NCBI GenBank assembly: GCA_038133845.1
Contig: JAYPUA010000010.1
Coordinates: forward strand, 1-64,000
From: JAYPUA01 sp038133845
Lineage (GTDB): Bacteria; SAR324; NAC60-12
Reading direction: 5' to 3'
DNA length: 64,000 nt
The notes under the pieces are model-generated. The model was not told the DNA's origin, did no database searches, and was given only the letters and a program-made list of their open reading frames with translations. Positions 1 through 7,454 of the stretch are shown here, piece after piece. Every line of letters begins with the position of its first letter. The stretch's first letter is position 1. Made by a program: the position numbers and the translations under genes.

Positions 1-1
1 C

Positions 2-454
2 CTCTCCTACACCCTGCCTGCCGGCACGGGTCCCAAGACCCTCTATGTGTGGTATCAGGACGAAGCTGGAAACTATTCAGGCCGCAGGCAGGACACGATC
101 ACGGTCTTGCCCGAAGGGGCCTACACCGAAGCGCTCTGGGATACCGATTACGGGCTGGTTGTAGTGCAGACCCAGGAAGAAGGCGTCATCCGAGCCTATT
201 ACGGGACTTATGGTTTCATCAAGCTTTCACATGTCTCCGGAAACACGTTTGAAGGGTACTGGGTCAAGAGCCTGTCTGCGGTGGAGTGCGAAGATACCCG
301 AGACAACGAGCGCACTGGAGTGGCGTCAGCATATCACGGCAAAATGAAGGTGGTCTCAACCACTGACGGGTTCACAGGGTTCTGGGGGTACTGTGATGAA
401 ACGCCAGAAGGGACCTGGAACGGCAGCTGGGGGCAGGCAGGACAGGTGCAGTGA
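2..454 (+). CDS. 3' part of an Ig-like surface/secreted protein
   Basis: The frame is open from the window edge, so the start lies upstream; 150 codons are visible. The first ~40 residues (YTLPAGTGPKTLYVWYQDEA, then GNYS) look like the last strand of the Ig-like repeats found in large bacterial exported proteins. The remaining ~110 residues form a Gly/Trp-rich module (GNTFEGYW, FTGFWGYC, WNGSWG) with two cysteines, resembling a C-terminal beta-rich domain of environmental bacterial exoproteins. Function is unknown. The stop at 452-454 lies 15 nt from the first 40-bp repeat of the adjacent duplication, so the gene faces the end of the sugar cluster. Calling it extracellular is inference, because no signal peptide is visible. 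Confidence 0.7.
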   Translation, partial: LSYTLPAGTGPKTLYVWYQDEAGNYSGRRQDTITVLPEGAYTEALWDTDYGLVVVQTQEEGVIRAYYGTYGFIKLSHVSGNTFEGYWVKSLSAVECEDTRDNERTGVASAYHGKMKVVSTTDGFTGFWGYCDETPEGTWNGSWGQAGQVQ

Positions 455-469
455 CCGCTTAGGGGCTCC

Positions 470-509
470 TACTCCAGGTTCGTGTGACGGGCCCGCATGC
501 TCTCCGGGG
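470..509. repeat. 40-bp direct repeat R1
   Basis: This 40-bp sequence also occurs at 2900-2939 and 5330-5369, so the region reads R-X-R-X-R with X about 2390 bp. On minus it encodes the last 13 residues of the isomerase gene (SPESMRARHTNLE) and its stop. At R1 the stop would read TAG instead of TAA because base 469 is C. No isomerase body is attached here. Confidence 0.93.
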
Positions 510-538
510 GGCATCGAGCGGTGCATTTACTGAGGACG

Positions 539-588
539 CAACGGATGTTAAGATCCGTTGACAGCAAGCGGGCTCTTTGTGCCGCTTG
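539..588 (+). promoter_or_regulatory. two inverted repeats upstream of kinase copy 1
   Basis: CAACGGAT (539-546) and ATCCGTTG (553-560) form a perfect 8-bp inverted repeat with a 6-nt spacer. CAAGCGG (565-571) and CCGCTTG (582-588) form a second, 7-bp repeat with a 10-nt spacer. Both lie within 90 bases of the kinase start at 623 and recur before copy 2. They could be operators or RNA hairpins; a sugar-responsive regulator is inference. Confidence 0.45.
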
Positions 589-622
589 ACCTGGGATGAA
601 AACGATCAGCAAGGGAGAGTGC

Positions 623-2074
623 ATGTACTTGGGGCTGGATTTGGGAACCTCCGGGCTGCGTGCGGTACTGGCGGACGAGGCGGGAACAATCCTGGAGTCT
701 GTGGAAAAAGGCTACGCGGTTGCGAACCCCAGCCCGGGCTGGAGTGAGCAAGATCCTCAGCTCTGGCTGGATGCTTGTGAGCAAGGCCTGGGCGAGCTGC
801 AGCGGCGAGTGCCGGAGCGTTTTCGACAGATTCAGGGAATTGGCCTTTCTGGACACATGCACGGGGCGACTCTGCTAGGAGCAGACGGTCAGGTGCTGCG
901 TCCCTGCATTCTGTGGAACGACACCCGATCCCATGTCGAAGCGGCCAAACTGGACCAGACCGCAGGGGTCAGGGAACGGACAGGCAATATCGTCTTTCCC
1001 GGGTTTACGGCTCCCAAGCTGCTCTGGGTTCGAGAGCATGAGCCGGAGCTGTTCTCCCGAATTCATAAGGTTCTGCTCCCCAAGGACTATCTCCGTCTCT
1101 GGCTCACTGGGGATTGGGTTTCAGAGTGCTCGGATGCTGCCGGCACGTCCTGGCTGGATGTGCAACGGCGCGAGTGGTCAACAGACCTCTTGGCGGCAGG
1201 AGAGATGGAGCCGTCCCAAATGCCGGGTTTGGTGGAGGGAATCGAGGTGACTGGGACCCTGCGTCCTGTACTGGCAAGGCAGTGGGGGCTAAGTCCTTCC
1301 GTTGTGGTTGTTGGAGGAGGGGCTGACAATGCGGCATCTGCTTGCGGCGCAGGGAGCCTGCGGGAAGGTGAGGGGTTTCTGTCTCTGGGAACTTCCGGAG
1401 TGATCTTGGCGGCCAGGGATTCCTGCTCTCCGATGCCGGAGACGGCTGTTCATACCTTCTGCCATGCAGTCCCGGATCGTTGGTACCAGATGAGTGTGAT
1501 GCTGGCGGCAACCGACAGCTTGAACTGGCTGGCCCGTAATCTGGGGCGCTCTCCAAAAGAACTGACAGGAGCGCTGGACAAGAGCCTGTCAGGGCCACAG
1601 AGCGCCCTGTTCCTGCCCTATCTCTCCGGAGAGCGGACTCCACACAATGACAGCTTGATCCGAGGAGCGTTTCTGAACCTTGACATTGCAGCGGACTCGG
1701 AGCAGTTGACCCGGGCGGTGCTGGAAGGCGTTAGCTTTGGGCTCCGTGATGGGCTGGAGGCGCTCCGCTTAACAGGAACTCGACCAGAGCGGCTGCTTGG
1801 ACTGGGAGGTGGCACTCGCTCAGAGTATTGGGTGAAACTGCTGGCGACGGTGCTCCAAGTCCCCATCGACCTCCCGGAGCAAGGGGACTACGGCGCCGCG
1901 CGTGGAGCAGTCAGGTTGGCTCAGATCGGAGCTGCGCAGATGCCCCCGGAAGAGGTCATCCTGCCCCCCAGAATTGCATGGACAGTGGAGCCGGACCTCA
2001 AGCAGACTGACGATTATGAGGCTGCCTACCAGAAGTTTCGCCAACTCTATCCGGTGCTTCGAGGGAAGTTTTGA
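623..2074 (+). CDS. xylB: xylulokinase-type FGGY carbohydrate kinase (copy 1)
   Basis: ATP-dependent sugar kinase of the FGGY family, 483 aa, close to the usual xylulokinase length. The N-terminal phosphate-binding loop LDLGTSG with Asp6 starts the actin-like fold. GLSGHMHG (74-81) and PCILWNDTRS follow, and GGGAD (231-235) supplies the expected catalytic Asp235. SLGTSG, SGERTPHN and LGLGGG mark the C-terminal lobe. I chose ATG 623 because GGGAG lies just upstream and the N terminus MYLGLDLGTS matches XylB. A longer reading from 596 adds nine residues. The exact substrate (xylulose or a related ketose or polyol) is not proven. It is identical to copy 2 and a paralogue of the kinase at 11637. 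It converges on the dehydrogenase ending at 2124. Confidence 0.88.
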   Translation: MYLGLDLGTSGLRAVLADEAGTILESVEKGYAVANPSPGWSEQDPQLWLDACEQGLGELQRRVPERFRQIQGIGLSGHMHGATLLGADGQVLRPCILWNDTRSHVEAAKLDQTAGVRERTGNIVFPGFTAPKLLWVREHEPELFSRIHKVLLPKDYLRLWLTGDWVSECSDAAGTSWLDVQRREWSTDLLAAGEMEPSQMPGLVEGIEVTGTLRPVLARQWGLSPSVVVVGGGADNAASACGAGSLREGEGFLSLGTSGVILAARDSCSPMPETAVHTFCHAVPDRWYQMSVMLAATDSLNWLARNLGRSPKELTGALDKSLSGPQSALFLPYLSGERTPHNDSLIRGAFLNLDIAADSEQLTRAVLEGVSFGLRDGLEALRLTGTRPERLLGLGGGTRSEYWVKLLATVLQVPIDLPEQGDYGAARGAVRLAQIGAAQMPPEEVILPPRIAWTVEPDLKQTDDYEAAYQKFRQLYPVLRGKF

Positions 2075-2123
2075 GGTCGAGTTCCTCTAAGAAGAGTTTC
2101 GACACAGCACAGAAGCAAACCAC

Positions 2124-2894
2124 CTACAGGGAGGTAAAGCCTCCTTCAATCATGACCAATGCTCCATTGACCAGCTCGGAAGCGGGCGAGGCCAGGTAGA
2201 GGGCAAGGTCTGCAACCTCTACGGGCTGCCCGAACCTCCCGAGAGGGGTCTTGTCGAGCATGGGTTGACTCTTTCCGGGATCCCCCCAGACCTCAAGACC
2301 CATAGGCGTCAGGATGACCGTGGGGCAGATGGCGTTGACCTGAATGTTGTGGCGTGCCCACTCGGCCGTGAGCGATTTGGTCAGTGCGTTCAAAGCGCCC
2401 TTTGAGGTTGCGTAGGCCGCGTGGTCATCCAGTGCAATCACTCCTGTCTGTGAGGAGATGTTGATGACCTTACCCCAGCGTTGCGAAATCATTCCGGGAG
2501 CAAGGGCCTGGGCCAGCAGAAAGGGGGCGCGAACATTCACGGCCATTGTCTCATCCCAGGCGTCAAGGGACAACTCAAGCGCCGGTGCAACACGTGCAAT
2601 CCCCGCATTGTTGACGAGAATGTCGATGGTCCCCCACTCTTGCAGTGCTGTCTGGGCAACCAGGCGGGGGGAGTTGGCATCGGCCAAATCTGCTTCCAGG
2701 ACCAAGCACTTCCGCCCAAATCCCTGAACATCCGCCGCGACCGAGTCCAGGTCTGTGCGGTCTCTTCCTACGGCAACAATGTCTGCACCGGCATCTGCAA
2801 AGACTCGAGCGATTTCAGCTCCAATGCCTTTTGATGCTCCGGTGATAAGCGCCTTGCGTCCTTCAAGAGAAAAGCGTTGAGCCCATTGAGTCAT
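2124..2894 (-). CDS. short-chain dehydrogenase/reductase (copy 1)
   Basis: NAD(P)-dependent oxidoreductase of the classical SDR family, 256 aa. It has the cofactor motif TGASKGIG (18-25), NNAG (95-98), and the Ser147/148-Tyr161-Lys165 active site within ISSQTG...YATSK. It resembles gluconate 5-dehydrogenase or 3-ketoacyl reductase types, but the cluster suggests oxidation of a sugar or polyol. It is identical to copy 2. Unlike copy 2 it has no isomerase gene upstream: R2 and the kinase copy 2 leader precede it, so its transcription may be poor or differ from that of copy 2. Confidence 0.87.
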   Translation of the reverse strand: MTQWAQRFSLEGRKALITGASKGIGAEIARVFADAGADIVAVGRDRTDLDSVAADVQGFGRKCLVLEADLADANSPRLVAQTALQEWGTIDILVNNAGIARVAPALELSLDAWDETMAVNVRAPFLLAQALAPGMISQRWGKVINISSQTGVIALDDHAAYATSKGALNALTKSLTAEWARHNIQVNAICPTVILTPMGLEVWGDPGKSQPMLDKTPLGRFGQPVEVADLALYLASPASELVNGALVMIEGGFTSL

Positions 2895-2899
2895 GGGGT

Positions 2900-2939
2900 T
2901 ACTCCAGGTTCGTGTGACGGGCCCGCATGCTCTCCGGGG
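2900..2939. repeat. 40-bp direct repeat R2
   Basis: Middle copy of the 40-bp repeat, at the junction of the two tandem units. It lies between the start of dehydrogenase copy 1 and the upstream region of kinase copy 2. Confidence 0.93.
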
Positions 2940-2968
2940 GGCATCGAGCGGTGCATTTACTGAGGACG

Positions 2969-3018
2969 CAACGGATGTTAAGATCCGTTGACAGCAAGCG
3001 GGCTCTTTGTGCCGCTTG
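2969..3018 (+). promoter_or_regulatory. two inverted repeats upstream of kinase copy 2
   Basis: Exact duplicates of the inverted repeats at 539-588: 8-bp arms at 2969-2976/2983-2990 and 7-bp arms at 2995-3001/3012-3018. They lie in the divergent region between dehydrogenase copy 1 and kinase copy 2. Confidence 0.45.
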
Positions 3019-3052
3019 ACCTGGGATGAAAACGATCAGCAAGGGAGAGTGC

Positions 3053-4504
3053 ATGTACTTGGGGCTGGATTTGGGAACCTCCGGGCTGCGTGCGGTACTG
3101 GCGGACGAGGCGGGAACAATCCTGGAGTCTGTGGAAAAAGGCTACGCGGTTGCGAACCCCAGCCCGGGCTGGAGTGAGCAAGATCCTCAGCTCTGGCTGG
3201 ATGCTTGTGAGCAAGGCCTGGGCGAGCTGCAGCGGCGAGTGCCGGAGCGTTTTCGACAGATTCAGGGAATTGGCCTTTCTGGACACATGCACGGGGCGAC
3301 TCTGCTAGGAGCAGACGGTCAGGTGCTGCGTCCCTGCATTCTGTGGAACGACACCCGATCCCATGTCGAAGCGGCCAAACTGGACCAGACCGCAGGGGTC
3401 AGGGAACGGACAGGCAATATCGTCTTTCCCGGGTTTACGGCTCCCAAGCTGCTCTGGGTTCGAGAGCATGAGCCGGAGCTGTTCTCCCGAATTCATAAGG
3501 TTCTGCTCCCCAAGGACTATCTCCGTCTCTGGCTCACTGGGGATTGGGTTTCAGAGTGCTCGGATGCTGCCGGCACGTCCTGGCTGGATGTGCAACGGCG
3601 CGAGTGGTCAACAGACCTCTTGGCGGCAGGAGAGATGGAGCCGTCCCAAATGCCGGGTTTGGTGGAGGGAATCGAGGTGACTGGGACCCTGCGTCCTGTA
3701 CTGGCAAGGCAGTGGGGGCTAAGTCCTTCCGTTGTGGTTGTTGGAGGAGGGGCTGACAATGCGGCATCTGCTTGCGGCGCAGGGAGCCTGCGGGAAGGTG
3801 AGGGGTTTCTGTCTCTGGGAACTTCCGGAGTGATCTTGGCGGCCAGGGATTCCTGCTCTCCGATGCCGGAGACGGCTGTTCATACCTTCTGCCATGCAGT
3901 CCCGGATCGTTGGTACCAGATGAGTGTGATGCTGGCGGCAACCGACAGCTTGAACTGGCTGGCCCGTAATCTGGGGCGCTCTCCAAAAGAACTGACAGGA
4001 GCGCTGGACAAGAGCCTGTCAGGGCCACAGAGCGCCCTGTTCCTGCCCTATCTCTCCGGAGAGCGGACTCCACACAATGACAGCTTGATCCGAGGAGCGT
4101 TTCTGAACCTTGACATTGCAGCGGACTCGGAGCAGTTGACCCGGGCGGTGCTGGAAGGCGTTAGCTTTGGGCTCCGTGATGGGCTGGAGGCGCTCCGCTT
4201 AACAGGAACTCGACCAGAGCGGCTGCTTGGACTGGGAGGTGGCACTCGCTCAGAGTATTGGGTGAAACTGCTGGCGACGGTGCTCCAAGTCCCCATCGAC
4301 CTCCCGGAGCAAGGGGACTACGGCGCCGCGCGTGGAGCAGTCAGGTTGGCTCAGATCGGAGCTGCGCAGATGCCCCCGGAAGAGGTCATCCTGCCCCCCA
4401 GAATTGCATGGACAGTGGAGCCGGACCTCAAGCAGACTGACGATTATGAGGCTGCCTACCAGAAGTTTCGCCAACTCTATCCGGTGCTTCGAGGGAAGTT
4501 TTGA
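3053..4504 (+). CDS. xylB: xylulokinase-type FGGY carbohydrate kinase (copy 2)
   Basis: Identical to the kinase at 623-2074, including the GGGAG ribosome-binding site before ATG 3053. Motifs are LDLGTSG, GLSGHMHG, GGGAD with Asp235, and SGERTPHN. It would phosphorylate a ketose or polyol taken up by the neighbouring CUT1 transporter. Having two identical copies plus the 489-aa paralogue at 11637 gives three FGGY kinase genes in 12.5 kb. If the duplication is an assembly error, only one of the identical pair exists. Confidence 0.87.
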   Translation: MYLGLDLGTSGLRAVLADEAGTILESVEKGYAVANPSPGWSEQDPQLWLDACEQGLGELQRRVPERFRQIQGIGLSGHMHGATLLGADGQVLRPCILWNDTRSHVEAAKLDQTAGVRERTGNIVFPGFTAPKLLWVREHEPELFSRIHKVLLPKDYLRLWLTGDWVSECSDAAGTSWLDVQRREWSTDLLAAGEMEPSQMPGLVEGIEVTGTLRPVLARQWGLSPSVVVVGGGADNAASACGAGSLREGEGFLSLGTSGVILAARDSCSPMPETAVHTFCHAVPDRWYQMSVMLAATDSLNWLARNLGRSPKELTGALDKSLSGPQSALFLPYLSGERTPHNDSLIRGAFLNLDIAADSEQLTRAVLEGVSFGLRDGLEALRLTGTRPERLLGLGGGTRSEYWVKLLATVLQVPIDLPEQGDYGAARGAVRLAQIGAAQMPPEEVILPPRIAWTVEPDLKQTDDYEAAYQKFRQLYPVLRGKF

Positions 4505-4553
4505 GGTCGAGTTCCTCTAAGAAGAGTTTCGACACAGCACAGAAGCAAACCAC

Positions 4554-5324
4554 CTACAGGGAGGTAAAGCCTCCTTCAATCATGACCAATGCTCCATTGA
4601 CCAGCTCGGAAGCGGGCGAGGCCAGGTAGAGGGCAAGGTCTGCAACCTCTACGGGCTGCCCGAACCTCCCGAGAGGGGTCTTGTCGAGCATGGGTTGACT
4701 CTTTCCGGGATCCCCCCAGACCTCAAGACCCATAGGCGTCAGGATGACCGTGGGGCAGATGGCGTTGACCTGAATGTTGTGGCGTGCCCACTCGGCCGTG
4801 AGCGATTTGGTCAGTGCGTTCAAAGCGCCCTTTGAGGTTGCGTAGGCCGCGTGGTCATCCAGTGCAATCACTCCTGTCTGTGAGGAGATGTTGATGACCT
4901 TACCCCAGCGTTGCGAAATCATTCCGGGAGCAAGGGCCTGGGCCAGCAGAAAGGGGGCGCGAACATTCACGGCCATTGTCTCATCCCAGGCGTCAAGGGA
5001 CAACTCAAGCGCCGGTGCAACACGTGCAATCCCCGCATTGTTGACGAGAATGTCGATGGTCCCCCACTCTTGCAGTGCTGTCTGGGCAACCAGGCGGGGG
5101 GAGTTGGCATCGGCCAAATCTGCTTCCAGGACCAAGCACTTCCGCCCAAATCCCTGAACATCCGCCGCGACCGAGTCCAGGTCTGTGCGGTCTCTTCCTA
5201 CGGCAACAATGTCTGCACCGGCATCTGCAAAGACTCGAGCGATTTCAGCTCCAATGCCTTTTGATGCTCCGGTGATAAGCGCCTTGCGTCCTTCAAGAGA
5301 AAAGCGTTGAGCCCATTGAGTCAT
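4554..5324 (-). CDS. short-chain dehydrogenase/reductase (copy 2)
   Basis: Identical 256-aa SDR, here in its operon context: ATG 5324 is 4 nt after the TAA of the isomerase gene, so translation is probably coupled. Cofactor motif TGASKGIG (18-25), NNAG (95-98), catalytic Tyr161 and Lys165. Reading further upstream in this frame gives a 277-residue version that runs through the isomerase end; I reject it because copy 1 shares only the 256-aa form. Likely role: an NAD(P)-linked step in the same sugar or polyol pathway as the isomerase and the iron-type dehydrogenase upstream. Confidence 0.88.
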   Translation of the reverse strand: MTQWAQRFSLEGRKALITGASKGIGAEIARVFADAGADIVAVGRDRTDLDSVAADVQGFGRKCLVLEADLADANSPRLVAQTALQEWGTIDILVNNAGIARVAPALELSLDAWDETMAVNVRAPFLLAQALAPGMISQRWGKVINISSQTGVIALDDHAAYATSKGALNALTKSLTAEWARHNIQVNAICPTVILTPMGLEVWGDPGKSQPMLDKTPLGRFGQPVEVADLALYLASPASELVNGALVMIEGGFTSL

Positions 5325-5328
5325 GGGG

Positions 5329-5886
5329 TTACTCCAGGTTCGTGTGACGGGCCCGCATGCTCTCCGGGGACTCCTTGATTCGGTCACGGAGCCTTAGGAT
5401 CAGCAGCTCGTAGGCGACGTACTGCACGCCTTCATACAGAGAGCCCATGGGGAGGATCGAGGAGGGGCCATTCTGGTCGTTGGCCATGGTCTGTGCCGGC
5501 AATTCCAGCACGACATCACACTGTGACGCGGAGGCTCCGGAGGGGACGGAGGTGAAGCAGACCGTGCGGGCTCCGGCTTGTTGAGCCACTCCAATCAGAG
5601 CCGAGACCGTGGAGAAACCTCCGGGCCCGGCGCTGACGAGCAGCAGGTCTCCTTCTGCAAGAGGAGGGGTGCTCATGTCGCCAACGACGTGGGCATCGAG
5701 TCCGGAGTGGTAGAGCCGCATCGCCAGTGCCCGCATCATCAGCCCCTCTCGCCCCACGCCGTAGAGTGCGATGCGCCGAGCCTGAACGATCTCGTCCAGC
5801 ACCTGCTCCAGACCCTCCTCTCGGATCTGGTGCAGAGCACTCTCCATTTCTTCCAAGGCCTGTGTGGCCATCTCCTTGAGTGTCAT
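5329..5886 (-). CDS. SIS-domain isomerase, 6-phospho-3-hexuloisomerase-like
   Basis: A 185-aa protein, the usual size of the HxlB/PHI family, which interconverts hexulose 6-phosphate and fructose 6-phosphate. It shows a single SIS fold: YGVGREG, VSAGPGG and the C-terminal signature MRARHTNLE typical of the family. ATG 5886 was chosen because GAAGAGG precedes it by 5 nt; a TTG five codons earlier is also open. It lies between the glycerol-1-phosphate-dehydrogenase-like gene (15 nt upstream) and the SDR gene. Its last 13 codons are the 40-bp repeat R3. No hexulose-phosphate synthase gene is visible nearby, so the substrate may be another ketose phosphate. Confidence 0.82.
   Translation of the reverse strand: MTLKEMATQALEEMESALHQIREEGLEQVLDEIVQARRIALYGVGREGLMMRALAMRLYHSGLDAHVVGDMSTPPLAEGDLLLVSAGPGGFSTVSALIGVAQQAGARTVCFTSVPSGASASQCDVVLELPAQTMANDQNGPSSILPMGSLYEGVQYVAYELLILRLRDRIKESPESMRARHTNLE
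5330..5369. repeat. 40-bp direct repeat R3, inside isomerase 3' end
   Basis: Right-hand copy of the 40-bp repeat. It is the authentic 3' end of the SIS-domain isomerase gene. Identity with R1 and R2 ends at base 5369, where the isomerase coding sequence continues. Confidence 0.93.
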
Positions 5887-5901
5887 CGAGTACCTCTTCA
5901 A

Positions 5902-7236
5902 TCAGTAGGGAAGCGAGGCAGAGCGGACCGCAACCTCAAGCAGTCCCAGCTCCTCCAGCAAGTCGAGCACCGTGTAGCGGCTCCGGAGGAAACGTGCGGC
6001 CTGCACGGTTTTGCGCAGGTTCTCTGCAGTAATGCCGATTTCGCTGGCAGCTCCAGGGGCTCCGGCGGCCCGCAAATTCTGGCGCATTTCTTCAAGGCTC
6101 GTCAACTGCAATTTCAGCTGAGGTTGCAGTTCCGGCCACTGCTCTTGCAGGTCCCGCAGCCGCTGATGAATCTTTTGCGGTTCCGTGTGTTTGGCACGCG
6201 TCTCCTCGAAGGCTTTTTCCGCGATCCTGGGCTCCGGAAAGGCCTCTTGAATCTGGATTGCCTTTGCTTCCCAGGAGAGAGTCGGGCCGTTCAGCGCCTG
6301 TGGAATGGGGAGTGCTTCCAGCTGGAACAGCCACTCGTAGAGGGCGAGGACGGTGAGGCAGCCGATGCCGACACAGGCCCCGTGAGAGACCAGCTCGCCC
6401 TGGTGTTGGTGCTGGCTCATCTCCCAGAGGTGAGCAATCTGATGATCGGCGCCCGAGGCCGGGCGTGAGGTGCCATGAAACTCCATCGCCAGACCGGTGA
6501 GGGTCAGCCCGATGAAGAGGCGCGAGTAGGCCTCAGAGTCCTGGGCATCGAGGCCTTCGGGTTGTGCAAGGCAGGCCTGCAGGTGGTCTTGAACCAGAGG
6601 CCAGGCCACCTCGTCACGAGGCTCCACCCCCAGAGCATCAGCCAGGATCCAGTCGGCTCCCGCAGGGACCTTGCCTGCGAGATCTCCGTACCCCCAGCCG
6701 GCCATGCGGGTCGGAGCCTGTCGAAGCAGCTCCAGGTCCGCAAGGATCAACCTGGGAGCCGTACAGGAGATGCTCTTCTTGAACCCCTCATGAATCATTG
6801 CCGCTCCGGAGGAGGCATAGCCGTCCATGGACGCCGCAGTCGCGACGCAAAAGTAGGGTTCCCCTGCCTGATGGGCAGCATACTTGACCAGATCGTTGAT
6901 CACTCCAGAGCCGATCGAGACCGGAACGCTCTGGGTGTTCCGGATCTCTTCGGTCAACTCTTCGCCCACGGTGGTGTAGGGTTTGGGCCTCGGAGCTGCC
7001 GGAAGAATTCGTGAATGGACTTGGATCCCGGAGGCCTTGAGGCCTTGCTCCAGTCGGGCTCCGGCAACAGACCACGTGTTCTCGTCCGCAATCAGCAGGG
7101 CCGGACGCTCTCCGAAACATGCGGTGTAGTGCGTGATCGCCTCATTCAGAACTCCCGACCCATAGACCAGGCGCTCAATGCTTTGAGAGCGCTTCACCGC
7201 CTGCTGGATGACGAGGTCCAGTTGTGTTTGGGTCAT
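5902..7236 (-). CDS. glycerol-1-phosphate dehydrogenase-like (AraM/EgsA family)
   Basis: Iron-containing-alcohol-dehydrogenase-type fold, 444 aa, related to sn-glycerol-1-phosphate dehydrogenases. GSGVINDLVKYAA is the nucleotide-binding motif, followed by PTAASMDGYAS-like sequence (here ATAASMDGYASSGA) and GYGDLAGK. The metal-site histidines are likely those in ADHQIAHLWEM and SHGACVGIG. The start ATG 7236 has AGAGAGG just upstream; a longer frame to 7302 lacks such a site. In sugar clusters such enzymes probably act on phosphorylated or free polyols. It is first in a minus-strand operon with the SIS isomerase and SDR, and divergent from the ABC genes. The substrate is inferred only from context. 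Confidence 0.82.
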   Translation of the reverse strand: MTQTQLDLVIQQAVKRSQSIERLVYGSGVLNEAITHYTACFGERPALLIADENTWSVAGARLEQGLKASGIQVHSRILPAAPRPKPYTTVGEELTEEIRNTQSVPVSIGSGVINDLVKYAAHQAGEPYFCVATAASMDGYASSGAAMIHEGFKKSISCTAPRLILADLELLRQAPTRMAGWGYGDLAGKVPAGADWILADALGVEPRDEVAWPLVQDHLQACLAQPEGLDAQDSEAYSRLFIGLTLTGLAMEFHGTSRPASGADHQIAHLWEMSQHQHQGELVSHGACVGIGCLTVLALYEWLFQLEALPIPQALNGPTLSWEAKAIQIQEAFPEPRIAEKAFEETRAKHTEPQKIHQRLRDLQEQWPELQPQLKLQLTSLEEMRQNLRAAGAPGAASEIGITAENLRKTVQAARFLRSRYTVLDLLEELGLLEVAVRSASLPY

Positions 7237-7342
7237 GAATCCTCTCTCTTTGGGGGACGTTCTGACAGGGAGATCCCTGCTCCAGTCAAGGAGAGCCTGC
7301 AAGTGCCTGGAGGCGATTTTTCAGTAATGATCAACTTTTTCA

Positions 7343-7370
7343 TTGACAATGAGCCCTTGTTACATAACTA
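7343..7370 (+). promoter_or_regulatory. candidate promoter of the ABC operon
   Basis: TTGACA at 7343-7348 is followed after 16 nt by TAACTA (7365-7370), a plausible sigma-70 promoter. GTTACATAAC (7359-7368), with GTTA/TAAC arms, overlaps the -10, as a repressor site would. It lies in the 218-bp divergent region between the dehydrogenase and the binding-protein gene. Confidence 0.4.
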
Positions 7371-7379
7371 TCGTAGCTG

Positions 7380-7422
7380 TTACTTTTGTAATACGTAGTT
7401 TTATCGCAGATTACGGAGGTAA
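7380..7422. promoter_or_regulatory. paired TTAC-N4-GTAA operator candidates
   Basis: TTACTTTTGTAA (7380-7391) and TTACGGAGGTAA (7411-7422) share the form TTAC-N4-GTAA. They are 31 bp apart centre to centre, about three helical turns. They lie downstream of the candidate promoter and before the binding-protein gene. The SorC-family regulator encoded at 10660 is the natural candidate to bind them; that is inference. Confidence 0.45.
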
Positions 7423-7454
7423 CGTCAACCGTAACTTGTACGCACGAGGCATTT

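Larger units (their letters stand above)
470..2899. repeat. 2430-bp tandem duplication, copy 1
   Basis: Bases 470-2899 recur at 2900-5329. All encoded proteins are identical, and the stretches compared by eye show no difference. The unit contains a 40-bp end repeat, an upstream region with two hairpins, a xylulokinase-type gene on plus and a short-chain dehydrogenase gene on minus. A third copy of the 40-bp end follows at 5330. Either a very recent duplication or an assembly artefact would give such identity. Confidence 0.93.
2900..5329. repeat. 2430-bp tandem duplication, copy 2
   Basis: This is the second copy of the unit at 470-2899. It is the copy joined to the rest of the sugar operon: its dehydrogenase gene begins 4 nt after the stop of the upstream isomerase gene. 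Copy 1 lacks that upstream context. Confidence 0.93.

Noticed and set aside
1104..1643. 179-codon open frame on minus inside kinase copy 1 (repeated at 3534-4073)
   Set aside because: It is antisense to a well-supported FGGY kinase, and its Pro/Ser/Arg-rich composition is typical of shadow frames in GC-rich genes.
2075..2123. Bidirectional terminator between kinase and dehydrogenase genes
   Set aside because: Only a 4-bp CTCT/AGAG stem and short flanking matches could be found; too weak to call.
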